Source: Streptomyces sp. NBC_00878 (lineage in GTDB: Bacteria > Actinomycetota > Actinomycetes > Streptomycetales > Streptomycetaceae). Taken from it: a DNA stretch of 64,000 nt. Positions 43,253 to 52,156 of the stretch are shown here, piece by piece (within the stretch, counting starts at the first letter, position 1; every line of letters starts with the position of its first letter). The DNA is taken from NCBI RefSeq assembly GCF_026341515.1, contig NZ_JAPEOK010000001.1:3348001-3412000 (forward strand), given 5' to 3'. The translations under genes and the position numbers were made by a program. Under the pieces are notes generated by a model. The model searched no databases. It saw only the letters and a list, made by a program, of their open reading frames with translations, and was not told where the DNA came from.

Positions 43253-43286
43253 GAAGCCCAGGAGCCGTCACCCCGTCCTGGGCTTC
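43253..43286 (+). terminator. rpoA terminator hairpin
   Basis: GAAGCCCAGGA / TCCTGGGCTTC, perfect 11-bp stem with a 12-nt loop, 14 bp after the rpoA stop. It shows the gene is transcribed as a single unit. Confidence 0.88.
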
Positions 43287-43425
43287 AGTAGGTAGAACCT
43301 GGACCAGTTCCTGGCCGTCGGTCCTCAGCCTGGCGGCGGACACTCCCCCTCATGGCCCCGCGTGGTTGACGGATCGCCGGATCACCGTGAGCCAGGGCTC
43401 TGTCCGTCGCTGTGCCGGGAAGCGG

Positions 43426-44247
43426 TTACCAGGTGGTGTACGGCTGGGACTGCTGCTGGACAGGGTGGGCGGTGCCGGTGCCGTGTGGTGCGGGTGCCGC
43501 CCGGTCCCAGTCGTCGTCGCTGAGCATCATGTCGGGGTCGAACATGACAATGCCCGCGGCGATCAGGAGGACCATGAGCGGGCCGGCCAGCATGACCAGG
43601 AGGAACGACAGCAGGTGCGTGGATGACTGCGCGGTCGTGGCACCGCCGGTGAGGTGGACGGAGACGGCGGCCATGCCTGTGTAGTGCATGCCGGTCACGG
43701 CCACTCCCATGACCAGGCTCGCGCCGAGGCTGGCCCACAGGGCGTGGATGGAGACCGCCGCCCACAGTGCCGCTGTGGCGGCCGCGACAGCGATGGCGAC
43801 GGACAGGACGACCGTCATCGTGTCGTAGTTGAGGGTGCCGGTGGTGTGGATGGCTGCCATGCCGACGTAGTGCATGGCAGCGACCCCGAGCCCGGTGACC
43901 GTGCCCGCCGTCGCCAGGGTCATCGGGGATCGGCCCCGGTGGCCGACGAGGAACACGCCGATGGCGACAACGGCGATGGCGATGGCGAGGCTGAGGAGTG
44001 TCTTCGTGGTGTCGTAGCTGATCAGTGCGTTCTGGACGCTGAAGCCGATCATGGCGATGAAGTGCATGGTCCAGATGCCGCAGCCGATCGCTATGGCGCC
44101 CAGGGCCAGCCACCCGTTCTTGTGGTGCGGGCGTCGCAGCGACCGTGTCGTGCACCGCAGCCCGAGCGCCGCCCCGAGGCAGGCCATCAGGTAGGCGGCG
44201 ATCGGGGTCACGGCGCCGTAGGAGAAGTTGGAAACGGTGGCGGTCAT
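43426..44247 (-). CDS. MHYT-domain integral membrane sensor
   Basis: 273 residues with seven predicted helices. Three MHYT-type motifs are visible: TMHFIAM (60-66), AMHYVGM (124-130) and GMHYTGM (186-192), the proposed copper- or gas-binding sites of the MHYT sensor domain. No GGDEF, EAL or kinase output domain is attached; the protein ends with a short soluble acidic tail (SDDDWDRAAPAPHG), so it must signal through a partner or act on its own. ATG 44247 has GGGAAC upstream. It is convergent with rpoA. Confidence 0.93.
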   Translation of the reverse strand: MTATVSNFSYGAVTPIAAYLMACLGAALGLRCTTRSLRRPHHKNGWLALGAIAIGCGIWTMHFIAMIGFSVQNALISYDTTKTLLSLAIAIAVVAIGVFLVGHRGRSPMTLATAGTVTGLGVAAMHYVGMAAIHTTGTLNYDTMTVVLSVAIAVAAATAALWAAVSIHALWASLGASLVMGVAVTGMHYTGMAAVSVHLTGGATTAQSSTHLLSFLLVMLAGPLMVLLIAAGIVMFDPDMMLSDDDWDRAAPAPHGTGTAHPVQQQSQPYTTW

Positions 44248-44313
44248 GCAGGTTCCCTTCACATGCGTGACGGCAGGCGGCATCGCAGAGCGGTGGGCCG
44301 GCGCAGTGGTGCT

Positions 44314-44354
44314 GTGTTCGCACCCGCCCGGCTTCGTGTTCGCACCCGCCCGGC
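44314..44354. promoter_or_regulatory. 19-bp direct repeats upstream of the MHYT gene
   Basis: GTGTTCGCACCCGCCCGGC occurs at 44314-44332 and 44336-44354, start-to-start 22 bp (two helical turns), about 70-110 bp upstream of the MHYT start. The spacing suits a regulator binding one face of the DNA. Confidence 0.55.
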
Positions 44355-45047
44355 CGCGGGCGGGCCGTTCCGGACGGAGACAGTGCGGGGCTGCCGTCCA
44401 GAAAGGGGCAGAGAGGACGCCGGGGTGCCCGACGGCCGAGGCGCGCGCGGGCGCATCCGTTCCCTCCCCCTCCGCCTCCCCTCCCCCTGCCGCACGCGCG
44501 TTGCGGCTCGGCCCGGCGGACATGACCGGCGCGCACGGCAGTCCTGCGGGGAAGCAGGGCACGGGGAACCGGGCGGTCGATTCAAGCCACCTGGCCGAGT
44601 TGCGCACGATTCAAACACATGAGGCACACATTCCCTACAGATAAGGGGCAATCGTTCGCCGAATCGATACTTCGCCGTAAGTCGGTGAAGCCGGGGGCCC
44701 GCCTGGGCGGTTGTCGCCACCAACCTGCCCGCGCGCGGCGGCAGTCGGCGGTGGGCCCGCCGCGGGTCAGCCTGTCGGCGGAGGACGCGCGAACTCCCGT
44801 ACGCGGGCGGCCGGGTGGCCGGGCGGCGTGGCTTGACGGGCGCGGCGAAGGGTGGACTCCCGGCCAGACTCGGCGGCTGCGCGGGCGTCAGCCAGGGGCT
44901 GGCCTGGTCCGTTCCGACCCACACGTGACCATCAGCGATACCGAGGCCAATGTCGACGCCGACGCCGACGCCGACGCCGATGTCGACGCCGATGCCGTCG
45001 CGCACATGGGCTTCTCACCCGTGCGGCCGAACTCGCCGCACGCGACG
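44355..45047. other. Long gap without a recognisable gene
   Basis: About 690 bp. Open frames are present on both strands because of high GC, but none has family similarity. It includes a hexanucleotide repeat (44951-45000). Confidence 0.45.
44951..45000. repeat. 6-bp repeat (GACGCC)
   Basis: About eight units of GACGCC with GATGTC/GATGCC variants. Low-complexity DNA, no visible role. Confidence 0.85.
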
Positions 45048-45905
45048 CTAGACGGGGAATTTCACGCCCGTGAGGTCCTCAGAGACAGCCCACAAGCGCT
45101 GTTGGACGGCCACGTCGTAGGAATCCGGGCTGGAGGTGACCAGTTGAGGGTGTCCCCGGACCTCGCCCATGCCCTTGGGCCCGTAGTACTGCCCGCCGAG
45201 GACGGCGGGGTCGGCGGCTGCCCGCAGGGTCGGCAGGGCACCCATTGACGCCTTTTGGGTGAACATCGGCGCGAGCCAGGTGAGGGGCATGCGGATGAGC
45301 ACCGGTGAGTTGCGGACGAGTTCGGTGTTGGAGAGGCCGGGATGCGCGGTCACCGCGGCGGTGGTGCCGTGCGCCGCGAGCCGCCGCTGCAGCTCATAGG
45401 TGAACATGAGATTGGCAAGCTTCGACTGTCCGTAGGCGGCGACCCGTCCGTAGGACCGCTCCCAGTGCAGGTCGTCGAAGTGGATCTCGGCCCGGACGCG
45501 GTGGCCGACGCTGCTGACCGTCACCACCCGGGAGCCGGCCACGGGCAGGAGCAGGTCCAACAGCAGCCCGGTGAGCGCGAAGTGGCCGAGGTGGTTGGTG
45601 CCGAACTGCGTCTCGAAGCCGTCCCGGGTGGTCTGCTTCGGGGTGTACATCACGCCGGCGTTGTTGATCAGCAGGTCGATCCGCTGGTAGCGGGCTCGCA
45701 GGTCGGCCGCCGCGGCGCGAACGGACTCCAGCGAAGTCAGGTCCAATGCCTGCACCCTGACATCGCCGCGCATGCTGTCGGCGGCCCGCTTGCCCTTCTC
45801 GACGTCCCGCACGGCCAGGACCACCGAGGCTCCGCGCTCCGCGAGCATCCTGGCGGTCTCGAAGCCCAGGCCGGTGTTGGCGCCGGTCACGACCGCCACA
45901 CGTCC
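45048..45905 (-). pseudogene. SDR oxidoreductase lacking its native start
   Basis: The body is intact: GRVAVVTGANTGLGFETA (NADP site), DLLINNAGVMYTPKQTTRDG, VVTVSSVGHRV, and the catalytic YGQSKLAN (YxxxK), then a complete end (GVKFPV). This is a retinol-dehydrogenase/WW-oxidoreductase-like SDR of about 285 residues. Only the first dozen residues are gone: upstream, the DNA is the middle of a different SDR in another frame. It might still be expressed if a start in the joined sequence is used, giving a scrambled N-terminal extension. Confidence 0.75.
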
Positions 45906-45907
45906 CC

Positions 45908-46270
45908 CGCTTCGAGGCGTGGTAGCCGCCCAGCAGCGGCCAGGAGGCGAGCCCGCCGGTCGAGGAGATCTGCACGATGTGGCCGCTGCCCTGCTCCCGC
46001 AGGTATGGCAGCGCGGCCTGCGTGACCCACAGGACACCGAACAGGTTGGTCTCCAACTGGTCGCGGAGAGCCTGCTCGGTCAGTTCCTCGACGCCCCCGA
46101 AGAGGCCGTAGCCGGCGTTGTTCACGATCACGTCGAGGCGGCCGAAGTGCTCCTTGGCCCGCTTGACGGACGCGCGCACCGCGGCCTTGTCGGTCACGTC
46201 CAGGTCGAGTGCGAGGATCGCGTCGCCGTAATCGGCGACCAGGTCGGACAGGGTGTCGGAGGTACAGGCC
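45908..46270 (-). pseudogene. Middle fragment of a second SDR oxidoreductase
   Basis: Reads AILALDLDVTDKAAVRASVK, FGRLDVIVNNAGYGLFGGVE, NLFGVLWVTQAALPYLREQG, VQISSTGGLASWPLLGGYHASK. This is a classical SDR from the second beta strand to the catalytic YxxxK, where it is cut and joined to the other SDR. Its own N-terminal nucleotide motif is also cut, where it meets the AraC gene. Both joints look like deletions. Confidence 0.85.
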
Positions 46271-46289
46271 GTCGCTTGGGTTCAAAGGA

Positions 46290-47195
46290 GTGCTGCTCGC
46301 CCAGGTCCCCTCCCGCGGGTCGGACTGGGGCTGCGGCATCGAGCAACTCGGCACGGCAGGGTTCCATCTGATCGCGGAGGGGACCTGCTGGCTGCGTTTC
46401 GCCGGGCAGCCACCGCAGCAGCTGGTGCCCGGGGACGTCGTCCTGCTGCCGCACGGCGCGGCCCACCACCTGGCCGGCCGCCCGGAGCAGGCCGCCGTGC
46501 CGTACGCGGAACTGGAAGCCGCGCACCCGGCGGGCCGCGAGGGCATCATCGACCTCGGCGGCGAGGGACCCGTCGTCCGTGTCGTCTGCGGCAAGTTCGA
46601 GTACGACGGCGACGCCTCGCAGCACCCGGTCCTGTCCGCCCTGCCTCCGGTGATCCACATCCCGGGCACGAGCGCCGACCCCGAACTCCAGGGCGTCATA
46701 CGGCTCCTGGTCGCCGAGACCACACAAAAGCGGCCCGGAGCGCGGGCCGTCGCCGCCCGCCTGACCGACATCCTGTTCGTCCAGGTCCTCCGTGCCTGGC
46801 TCGACACCGCGGGCGCCGACCCGCGGTCGGCACCGCAGTCCTGGCTGATGGCCCTGCGCGACCCGCGTATCGGCGCCGCGCTCGCCCTCATCCACGAGGC
46901 GCCCCAGCAGCCCTGGACCGTGGAAAGCCTCGCGCGCGACGTGTCGATGTCCCGGCCGGCCTTCGCCCGGCAGTTCAAGCAACTCGTCGGCGTCTCACCG
47001 CTGGCCTATCTGTCCCGCCTACGGATCGCCCTGGCCGCCCGTCTGCTCCGCGACACCGACCAACTCGTCTCCGACATCGGCGAAGCCGTCGGGTACACCT
47101 CGGAGTTCGCCTTCGCCCGAGCCTTCGCCCGCGAACGCGGCGTGCCGCCCGGCCGTTACCGACGCACGGCTCTCGCACGGCCCGCAGGTGTGTGA
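46290..47195 (+). CDS. AraC-family regulator, N terminus trimmed
   Basis: About 300 residues from GTG 46290. An AraC-type cupin domain (GFHLIAEGTCWLRFAGQPPQ, VPGDVVLLPHGAAHHLAGRP) is followed by the double HTH: WTVESLARDVSMSRPAFARQFKQL and VSDIGEAVGYTSEFAFARAFARE, ending GVPPGRYRRT. Relatives begin about 15-20 residues earlier; here that part is replaced by the SDR remnant on the other strand, so the native start and promoter seem lost. It was probably the divergent regulator of an SDR gene, an arrangement common in Streptomyces. The HTH is complete. Confidence 0.85.
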   Translation: MLLAQVPSRGSDWGCGIEQLGTAGFHLIAEGTCWLRFAGQPPQQLVPGDVVLLPHGAAHHLAGRPEQAAVPYAELEAAHPAGREGIIDLGGEGPVVRVVCGKFEYDGDASQHPVLSALPPVIHIPGTSADPELQGVIRLLVAETTQKRPGARAVAARLTDILFVQVLRAWLDTAGADPRSAPQSWLMALRDPRIGAALALIHEAPQQPWTVESLARDVSMSRPAFARQFKQLVGVSPLAYLSRLRIALAARLLRDTDQLVSDIGEAVGYTSEFAFARAFARERGVPPGRYRRTALARPAGV

Positions 47196-47246
47196 GCCGG
47201 CTCGCGACCGCCGCCCCCGCCAACTCGACTCCGCCTGCACGACTGC

Positions 47247-48104
47247 CTACAGGACCGCCTCCGCCAAGCGGTCGACCTCGTTGATGTCCGCGGTGGCCGG
47301 GTTGAATATCAGCTCGTCTATGCCAAGGTCCGCGTAGATCTTCATCGTGTCGCGCAGCGCGTCGACGGTGGACTCTATTCCAGAGGCCATGGCGGTGGCG
47401 TTTTGGGCGCCGAGGCTGGAGTAGTAGTCGTGCACGTTGGCGCAGCCCGTGTCCGGGTCGCCGAATGCGAAGTAGGAGACCGCGACCAGGCGCGGTGCGC
47501 CGGTGCGGTCGGCGCGCTTCCAAGCGGCGCGGGCCTGTTCGAAGGCGCCGGCCGCCATTCGGGAGGGGATCGCGGGGCCGATGTAGCCCTGGCCCACGCG
47601 TGCCATGCGAGCGTACGCGGCGGGGGCGAAAGCGCCGAACAGCAAGGGGATTTCGCGGGTTCCGGCGGGTACCGCGGGATTGTCGCCGTTGAGGGGCTTG
47701 CCCTGCCATACCTGGCGGTAGGTCTCTATGTCGGCGTCGAGTCGGCGTCCCCGGTCGCGGTGGCCGTGCCCGGCGGCCACGAAGTCGTCGGCGCGCTCGG
47801 GTGTGCCGACGCCCAGGCCGAGAGTGAGTCGGCCCCCTGATACGCCATCGATGCCCGCCGCCTCCTTGGCCAGCAGGGCCGCGGGCCATACCGGTCCCAG
47901 CAGCACCGTGCTGATCAAACCGATTCTGCTCGTCGCACCGGCCGCCGCGGCCAGGGCGACGGTGTCCATGACTCCCGGGTAGGCGATGCGGCCGTTCGTC
48001 GCCAAGGCGGCGAATCCCAGTTCCTCCGCTCGCGCCGCCCATTTGGGGAGCACGGGGGCGTGGAGGTCGCGCACCTGGTTGGGGAGTCCGATCCCGATCT
48101 GCAT
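47247..48104 (-). CDS. LLM-class (F420-dependent type) oxidoreductase
   Basis: 285 residues of a luciferase-like monooxygenase/F420-dependent TIM barrel. Signs: MQIGIGLPNQVRDLHAPVLP, WAARAEELGFAALATNGRIA, GLISTVLLGPVWPAALLAKE, DGVSGGRLTLGLGVGTPERA. Actinobacterial members usually use coenzyme F420. ATG 48104 has AGGAAGGA upstream. It is convergent with the AraC gene and follows the large SARP-like regulator on the same strand, 100 bp downstream of it, so read-through is possible. The substrate is unknown. Confidence 0.92.
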   Translation of the reverse strand: MQIGIGLPNQVRDLHAPVLPKWAARAEELGFAALATNGRIAYPGVMDTVALAAAAGATSRIGLISTVLLGPVWPAALLAKEAAGIDGVSGGRLTLGLGVGTPERADDFVAAGHGHRDRGRRLDADIETYRQVWQGKPLNGDNPAVPAGTREIPLLFGAFAPAAYARMARVGQGYIGPAIPSRMAAGAFEQARAAWKRADRTGAPRLVAVSYFAFGDPDTGCANVHDYYSSLGAQNATAMASGIESTVDALRDTMKIYADLGIDELIFNPATADINEVDRLAEAVL

Positions 48105-48204
48105 CAGTGTCCTTCCTGCGTGACGGCCCGATTGCGGCCGAGTCGGATCACTGTGCCGGGCGTCGATCGACATCCGGTCGACGGCGCGTGAAGGGGGTGC
48201 GGAG

Positions 48205-50922
48205 TCACCTCTTCGCCGCGTTCTCCCGCAGGCGGTTGCTCACCTCGTAGACGTGCTGTGCCGCGGCGATGTTCACCTCGGCCAGGTCCGAGCTCAGTGT
48301 GGTGAACAAGCGGGCCACCTCGCGGCCGAAGTAGGCCGGACTCTTCGGGTCGTCGTCCGCGCCGGCGACAGCCTCCGACTCGGCGAAGTACTCGATGGCC
48401 TCCGCGTCCCGCCCCTGATCCACCAGTACGACCGCCAGCAGCCGGGCGGACATGTAGAGCGCCACCTCGTCGGCGGCGGCGCGCTCACGCAGAATCGCCT
48501 CGCGGAGATCGGATTCCGCCGCTGTCAGATCACCGCGGATGAAGGCCAGCCAGGCACGCACATGCCAGGCGTTCCCCCGCCACTTCGCGTTGTCGCCGAG
48601 TTCGGCCGCCGCGACCGCCTGGTCCGTGATCCGTTCCAGTTCCCGCTGATGCGCGGGCCCGGCGAAGAGCCCGCTCGTCGCGATCACCGACAGCGAATCG
48701 ACGACGATCTCCGAAGCGTCGGGGATGTCGCGCAGCACCCGCGCGAACACCGAAATCAGCAGCGTGTGCTCGGTCAGCAGCCAGGTACGCGCCGCCTCGG
48801 CGTCGGTGAACCGCAGTCCGGTCTGATGCGCGGAGAGCAGATGCGTGCCGAGCGAGCCGGCCTGCTCGGTCGCACGCATGGCCTGCAGCAGGGTGGCATA
48901 GAGGAACACTGCCAACCGCAGCAGCGCCGCCTCGCGCTCCGCGACGGGATCCTCGCGATCAGTACGACGGGCGGCGAACGCCCGTACCAGATCGTGGAAG
49001 CGGTAGCGGTCGGCCGAATGCGGTTCGAGCAGACCCGCCTCCACCAGATGCTCGAGTTGCTCCTCGGTCTCCTGCTCGGGCTGGTCGAGCAGCACCGCCG
49101 CGACCGCGACCGGGAAATCGGCGGCGTCGAGCAGCGCGCACAGGCGCATCGCCCGGGACTGAGCCGGGGCGAGAGCCCGGTATCCGACCTGGAAGGTGGC
49201 CTCCACCGACATGCCTCCGGCCCGCAACTCGTCGAGCTGGTGCTCCTCGGCGCGCAGCCGCAGCAACTGCGCGCCGAGCCCGCGTCCGGGACGAGCCGCC
49301 GCACGGGCACCGATGATGCGCAGCGCCAACGGCAACTGCCCGCACGCGTGGACCACCTCCAGCGCGAGTTCCGGGGCGGCGGCGACCTCGGCGCCGCCGG
49401 TGAACCGGCCCAGCATGGCCACCGCCTCCTGCTGATCGGGCACCGGCACCTCGAAACGCGTCGCGCCCGGCGGTACGAGTGACCGGTGCCGGGTCGTGAT
49501 CAGCGCGGCGTTGCCGGGTGTGCCCGGGAGCAGCGGGGTCACCTGAGCGGTGTCGAACGCGTTGTCCAGGAGCACCAGGATGCGGCGGTCGGCGGTCAAG
49601 GTGCGATAGGCCCCGGCGCGGGCCGTGCGCGTCTCGGGGATCTCGGCGGCGCGCATGCCGAGTGCGAGCAGGAAATCGATCAGCACATCCGCGGGATCGG
49701 CGGGCTGGTCACCATCGCCTCGCAAATCCACGTACAGCTGCCCATCTGGGTAATCGCCGCGGATCCGGTGGGCGACTCGCAACGCGAGCGCGGTCTTTCC
49801 CACGCCGCCGATACCGCTCAGCACCGCGAGTGCTACCGATTCGTCATGGGGGCGCAGGGCGGTGCGTACCCGTTCCAGCAGCTGTTCCCGTCCGACGAAG
49901 TCGCCCGGTGCCGGGGGAAGTTGCTGCGGGCGAGCGCCGGTCCGTTCCTCCATTGTGGAACCCACCTTGGGAGCCACTTCGGGACCCGCTGTGGAATCCG
50001 CTGTGAAATCCGTTGCCGCTGACCGTGATTCATCGGGGTGGGCTCCACGGATTCCACCGATACCGGTGATTCCGGTGATTCCAGTGATTCCAGTGATTCC
50101 GGTGATTCCAGTGATTCCAGTGATTCCGGTGATTCCGGTGATTCCAGCGGTATTTGACTCGGCAGGGAACGGGTCGTCGCCTCGGAGTATTCGTGCCTGC
50201 AACTCACGGAGTTCCGGTCCCGGGTCCATGCCCAGTTCGGCCGCCATTGTTTCGCGGGCCGTGGCGTAGACCGCCAGTGCCTCCGCCGGCCGCCCGGCGT
50301 TGTGCAGCGCACGCATGCGCAGGGCGTACAGGTCCTCCCGCTGCGGGTGGTCGGCGATCAGCGCGGCGAGGTCCGTCGCCACGCGAGTGTGCTCACCCAG
50401 TTCGTTGGCGCACTCCAACTGCGCCACCTGGGCGTTCAGTCGCAGCTCGGCGAACCGTCGGCGGTGCCGGTGTGCGTAGGGGCCGGGCACTCCGGGCAGC
50501 GGCTCCCCGGACCACAGCGCCAGCGCGGCGTCGAACGTACGCATGGCGGGGCCGGTCTCCCGCGCGGCTCGCAGTTCCTGGCCCTCGCGTATGAGCCGCT
50601 CGAAACGCAGGGCGTCGACCGCCTGCTCCGGGATGTCGAGCCGGTATCCGCCCGGGGTGGATTCCAGCCGGGAACGGTCGTCGCCCAGCATGATGCGAAT
50701 GCGGTAGACGTACGTCTGCACAGAGCGCACCGCATTGCCGGGTGGCTCTTCCCACAGCGCGTCGATGAAGTGGTCGAGGCCGCACTGGCGGCCTTCAGCA
50801 AGCAGCAGCCGCACCAGTACCGAACGCTGCAGCGGGCTGCCCAGATCCAGCTCATGCCCGTCGTGCCGGCCACTCAGCAGCCCCAGCAGCCGAATCTCGT
50901 ACCCATCCACCGCTGTCGCCAC
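48205..50922 (-). CDS. SARP/AfsR-like transcriptional regulator with NB-ARC domain
   Basis: 905 residues. Order: OmpR-like winged helix (about 10-95; VQTYVYRIRIMLGDDRSRLE), BTAD domain (about 100-248; LALWSGEPLPGVPGPYAHRH), a low-complexity linker of nine Gly-Ile-Thr units (260-286), NB-ARC ATPase (P-loop GIGGVGKTA at 370-378; RILVLLDNAFD), a winged helix and a C-terminal helical repeat region. AfsR/SARP proteins activate secondary-metabolite genes; the NTPase acts as a switch. GTG 50922 gives the conserved start. No biosynthetic core genes are in view; the LLM gene and the TetR/MFS/monooxygenase cassette flank it. Confidence 0.95.
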   Translation of the reverse strand: MATAVDGYEIRLLGLLSGRHDGHELDLGSPLQRSVLVRLLLAEGRQCGLDHFIDALWEEPPGNAVRSVQTYVYRIRIMLGDDRSRLESTPGGYRLDIPEQAVDALRFERLIREGQELRAARETGPAMRTFDAALALWSGEPLPGVPGPYAHRHRRRFAELRLNAQVAQLECANELGEHTRVATDLAALIADHPQREDLYALRMRALHNAGRPAEALAVYATARETMAAELGMDPGPELRELQARILRGDDPFPAESNTAGITGITGITGITGITGITGITGITGITGIGGIRGAHPDESRSAATDFTADSTAGPEVAPKVGSTMEERTGARPQQLPPAPGDFVGREQLLERVRTALRPHDESVALAVLSGIGGVGKTALALRVAHRIRGDYPDGQLYVDLRGDGDQPADPADVLIDFLLALGMRAAEIPETRTARAGAYRTLTADRRILVLLDNAFDTAQVTPLLPGTPGNAALITTRHRSLVPPGATRFEVPVPDQQEAVAMLGRFTGGAEVAAAPELALEVVHACGQLPLALRIIGARAAARPGRGLGAQLLRLRAEEHQLDELRAGGMSVEATFQVGYRALAPAQSRAMRLCALLDAADFPVAVAAVLLDQPEQETEEQLEHLVEAGLLEPHSADRYRFHDLVRAFAARRTDREDPVAEREAALLRLAVFLYATLLQAMRATEQAGSLGTHLLSAHQTGLRFTDAEAARTWLLTEHTLLISVFARVLRDIPDASEIVVDSLSVIATSGLFAGPAHQRELERITDQAVAAAELGDNAKWRGNAWHVRAWLAFIRGDLTAAESDLREAILRERAAADEVALYMSARLLAVVLVDQGRDAEAIEYFAESEAVAGADDDPKSPAYFGREVARLFTTLSSDLAEVNIAAAQHVYEVSNRLRENAAKR
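50056..50145 (-). repeat. 9-bp coding microsatellite (Gly-Ile-Thr)n
   Basis: About ten 9-bp units of the GGAATCACC/GGAATCACT type inside the AfsR-like gene, encoding nine GIT triplets and a final GIG. It is in frame, so length changes would alter only the linker between the DNA-binding and NTPase parts. Confidence 0.95.
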
Positions 50923-51236
50923 TCGGCAGAGTTTAGCGGGCAGGGCGGGAAGGGCCCGATCGGCGCGCGCCGACGCGCGCCGACGGGCGCCGACGAGCGC
51001 AGACAGGCTCGGCGGACGGTCGGCGAGCTACGCGGCGGCGTGAGCCAGATCGAGCGGCGGTTCGCGGAGGCCGGTCATCCGGCTGACGCTCCATGCGGTC
51101 GAGCCTGCAAGCGGGCGTGCGACCGCCGTCCGAACAAGCGCCACATGAGACGTGCGGGCGGCGGCGCCTTGGTGAGAAAAGCTCGCAGATTCCCAAGTCG
51201 CGTGATGTTGGCCGCCTTTCGCCGGCCGTTCCGGGG

Positions 51237-51248
51237 CGAACATGTTCG
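51237..51248. promoter_or_regulatory. TetR operator (autoregulatory)
   Basis: CGAACATGTTCG, a perfect 12-bp palindrome 13 bp upstream of the TetR start. The same palindrome lies before the exporter at 52096-52107. Confidence 0.85.
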
Positions 51249-51261
51249 GTACGCTCTTGGG

Positions 51262-51951
51262 ATGACCGCCCGACCTGAGCCCCTCAGTCGCCGTGAGCGC
51301 CCGGCCAAGCCCGCCCTGACCCGTAGCGGAATCGTCTCCACCGCGGTCCGGATCATGCGTGCCGAGGGGTTGCAGCGGGTCACGATGCGCCGTCTGGCCA
51401 AGGAGCTCGACACGGGTCCGGCCTCGCTGTACGTCTACGTGGCGAACACCGCCGAGTTGCACGCGGCGATCCTTGATGAACTGCTGGGCGAGGTCGACCT
51501 GGCGCCGGCCACCGAGGGCGGGGACTGGCGCGAGCAGATCGAGGCCGTTCTCGCTTCCTACAGCCACCTCCTCGGCCAGCACCCGAGCCTCGCCCACTCG
51601 GCACTGGTCGCCCGGCCCTCCGGCCCCAACTACCTGAACCTGCTGAACGCCCTGCTGGCGCTGCTCAGCCAGGGCGGTGTGCCGGACGACCAGGCGGCCT
51701 GGGGCGTGGACACCCTGCTCCAAGTAGCCACCGCCAGCGCCGCCGAGCATGCCGTCCAGGACGATTCGCCCAGTACGGAGAAGGAGTGGGAGGCGGTCGC
51801 CGCCGCCGTGGAGAACGCCTCCGCGACCGAGGTGCCACACGTCGCCGCGCTCGGGTCCGAGCTGCTCTCGGGGACCCCGCAGATGCGCCGCACCTGGGCC
51901 ACCCAGATGCTGCTCAACGGCATCCTGCACACGCCGCGCCCCACATCCTGA
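51262..51951 (+). CDS. TetR-family regulator (TetR-class, C-terminal TetR_C domain)
   Basis: 229 residues. HTH VTMRRLAKELDTGPASLYVYVAN is like that of the tetracycline repressor class, and the C-terminal domain (HPSLAHSALVARPSGPNYLN, WGVDTLLQVATASAAEHAVQ) is TetR_C-like. It lies 205 bp upstream of, and co-directional with, an MFS exporter and a flavin monooxygenase. Its own promoter and the exporter promoter share CGAACATGTTCG. It should repress the cassette until the exporter substrate binds. Confidence 0.95.
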   Translation: MTARPEPLSRRERPAKPALTRSGIVSTAVRIMRAEGLQRVTMRRLAKELDTGPASLYVYVANTAELHAAILDELLGEVDLAPATEGGDWREQIEAVLASYSHLLGQHPSLAHSALVARPSGPNYLNLLNALLALLSQGGVPDDQAAWGVDTLLQVATASAAEHAVQDDSPSTEKEWEAVAAAVENASATEVPHVAALGSELLSGTPQMRRTWATQMLLNGILHTPRPTS

Positions 51952-52075
51952 CCCGCGATGCCCTGACCCGCGGCGTCCGGACCACGACGCCCTGACCTGC
52001 GGCGTCCTGATCCGCAGCATCCTGACCACGGCACCCTGACCCGCGACATCCCCGTGGATGCCGTGCCGCACACCC
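51945..52075. repeat. Degenerate CCTGACCCGCG repeats
   Basis: Seven or so imperfect units (CCTGACCCGCGATGC, CCTGACCCGCGGCGT, CCTGATCCGCAGCAT and others) fill the gap between the TetR gene and the exporter promoter. Likely slippage. Confidence 0.75.
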
Positions 52076-52080
52076 TTCAC

Positions 52081-52107
52081 CGAACTTGTTCGTAGCGAAC
52101 ATGTTCG
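52081..52107. promoter_or_regulatory. Double TetR operator before the exporter
   Basis: CGAACTTGTTCG (52081-52092) and CGAACATGTTCG (52096-52107), start-to-start 15 bp, 50 bp upstream of the exporter start. The second is identical to the site in the TetR promoter. Confidence 0.88.
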
Positions 52108-52156
52108 TTACGCTGGACGCAGTTCACCTCCCGCCATTTCCGAAGGGTGCTCTGCC

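Noticed and set aside
44259..45005. Minus-strand open frame with a Gly-Val repeat
   Set aside because: It is driven by the GACGCC repeat and GC bias; no start context or homologous motif.
50056..50145. Regular 9-bp repeats considered as a CRISPR-like array
   Set aside because: No spacers; units are contiguous and in frame inside a coding gene.
51945..52075. CCTGACCCGCG repeats considered as a binding-site array
   Set aside because: Units vary in length and spacing; the clear TetR sites are the palindromes beside them.
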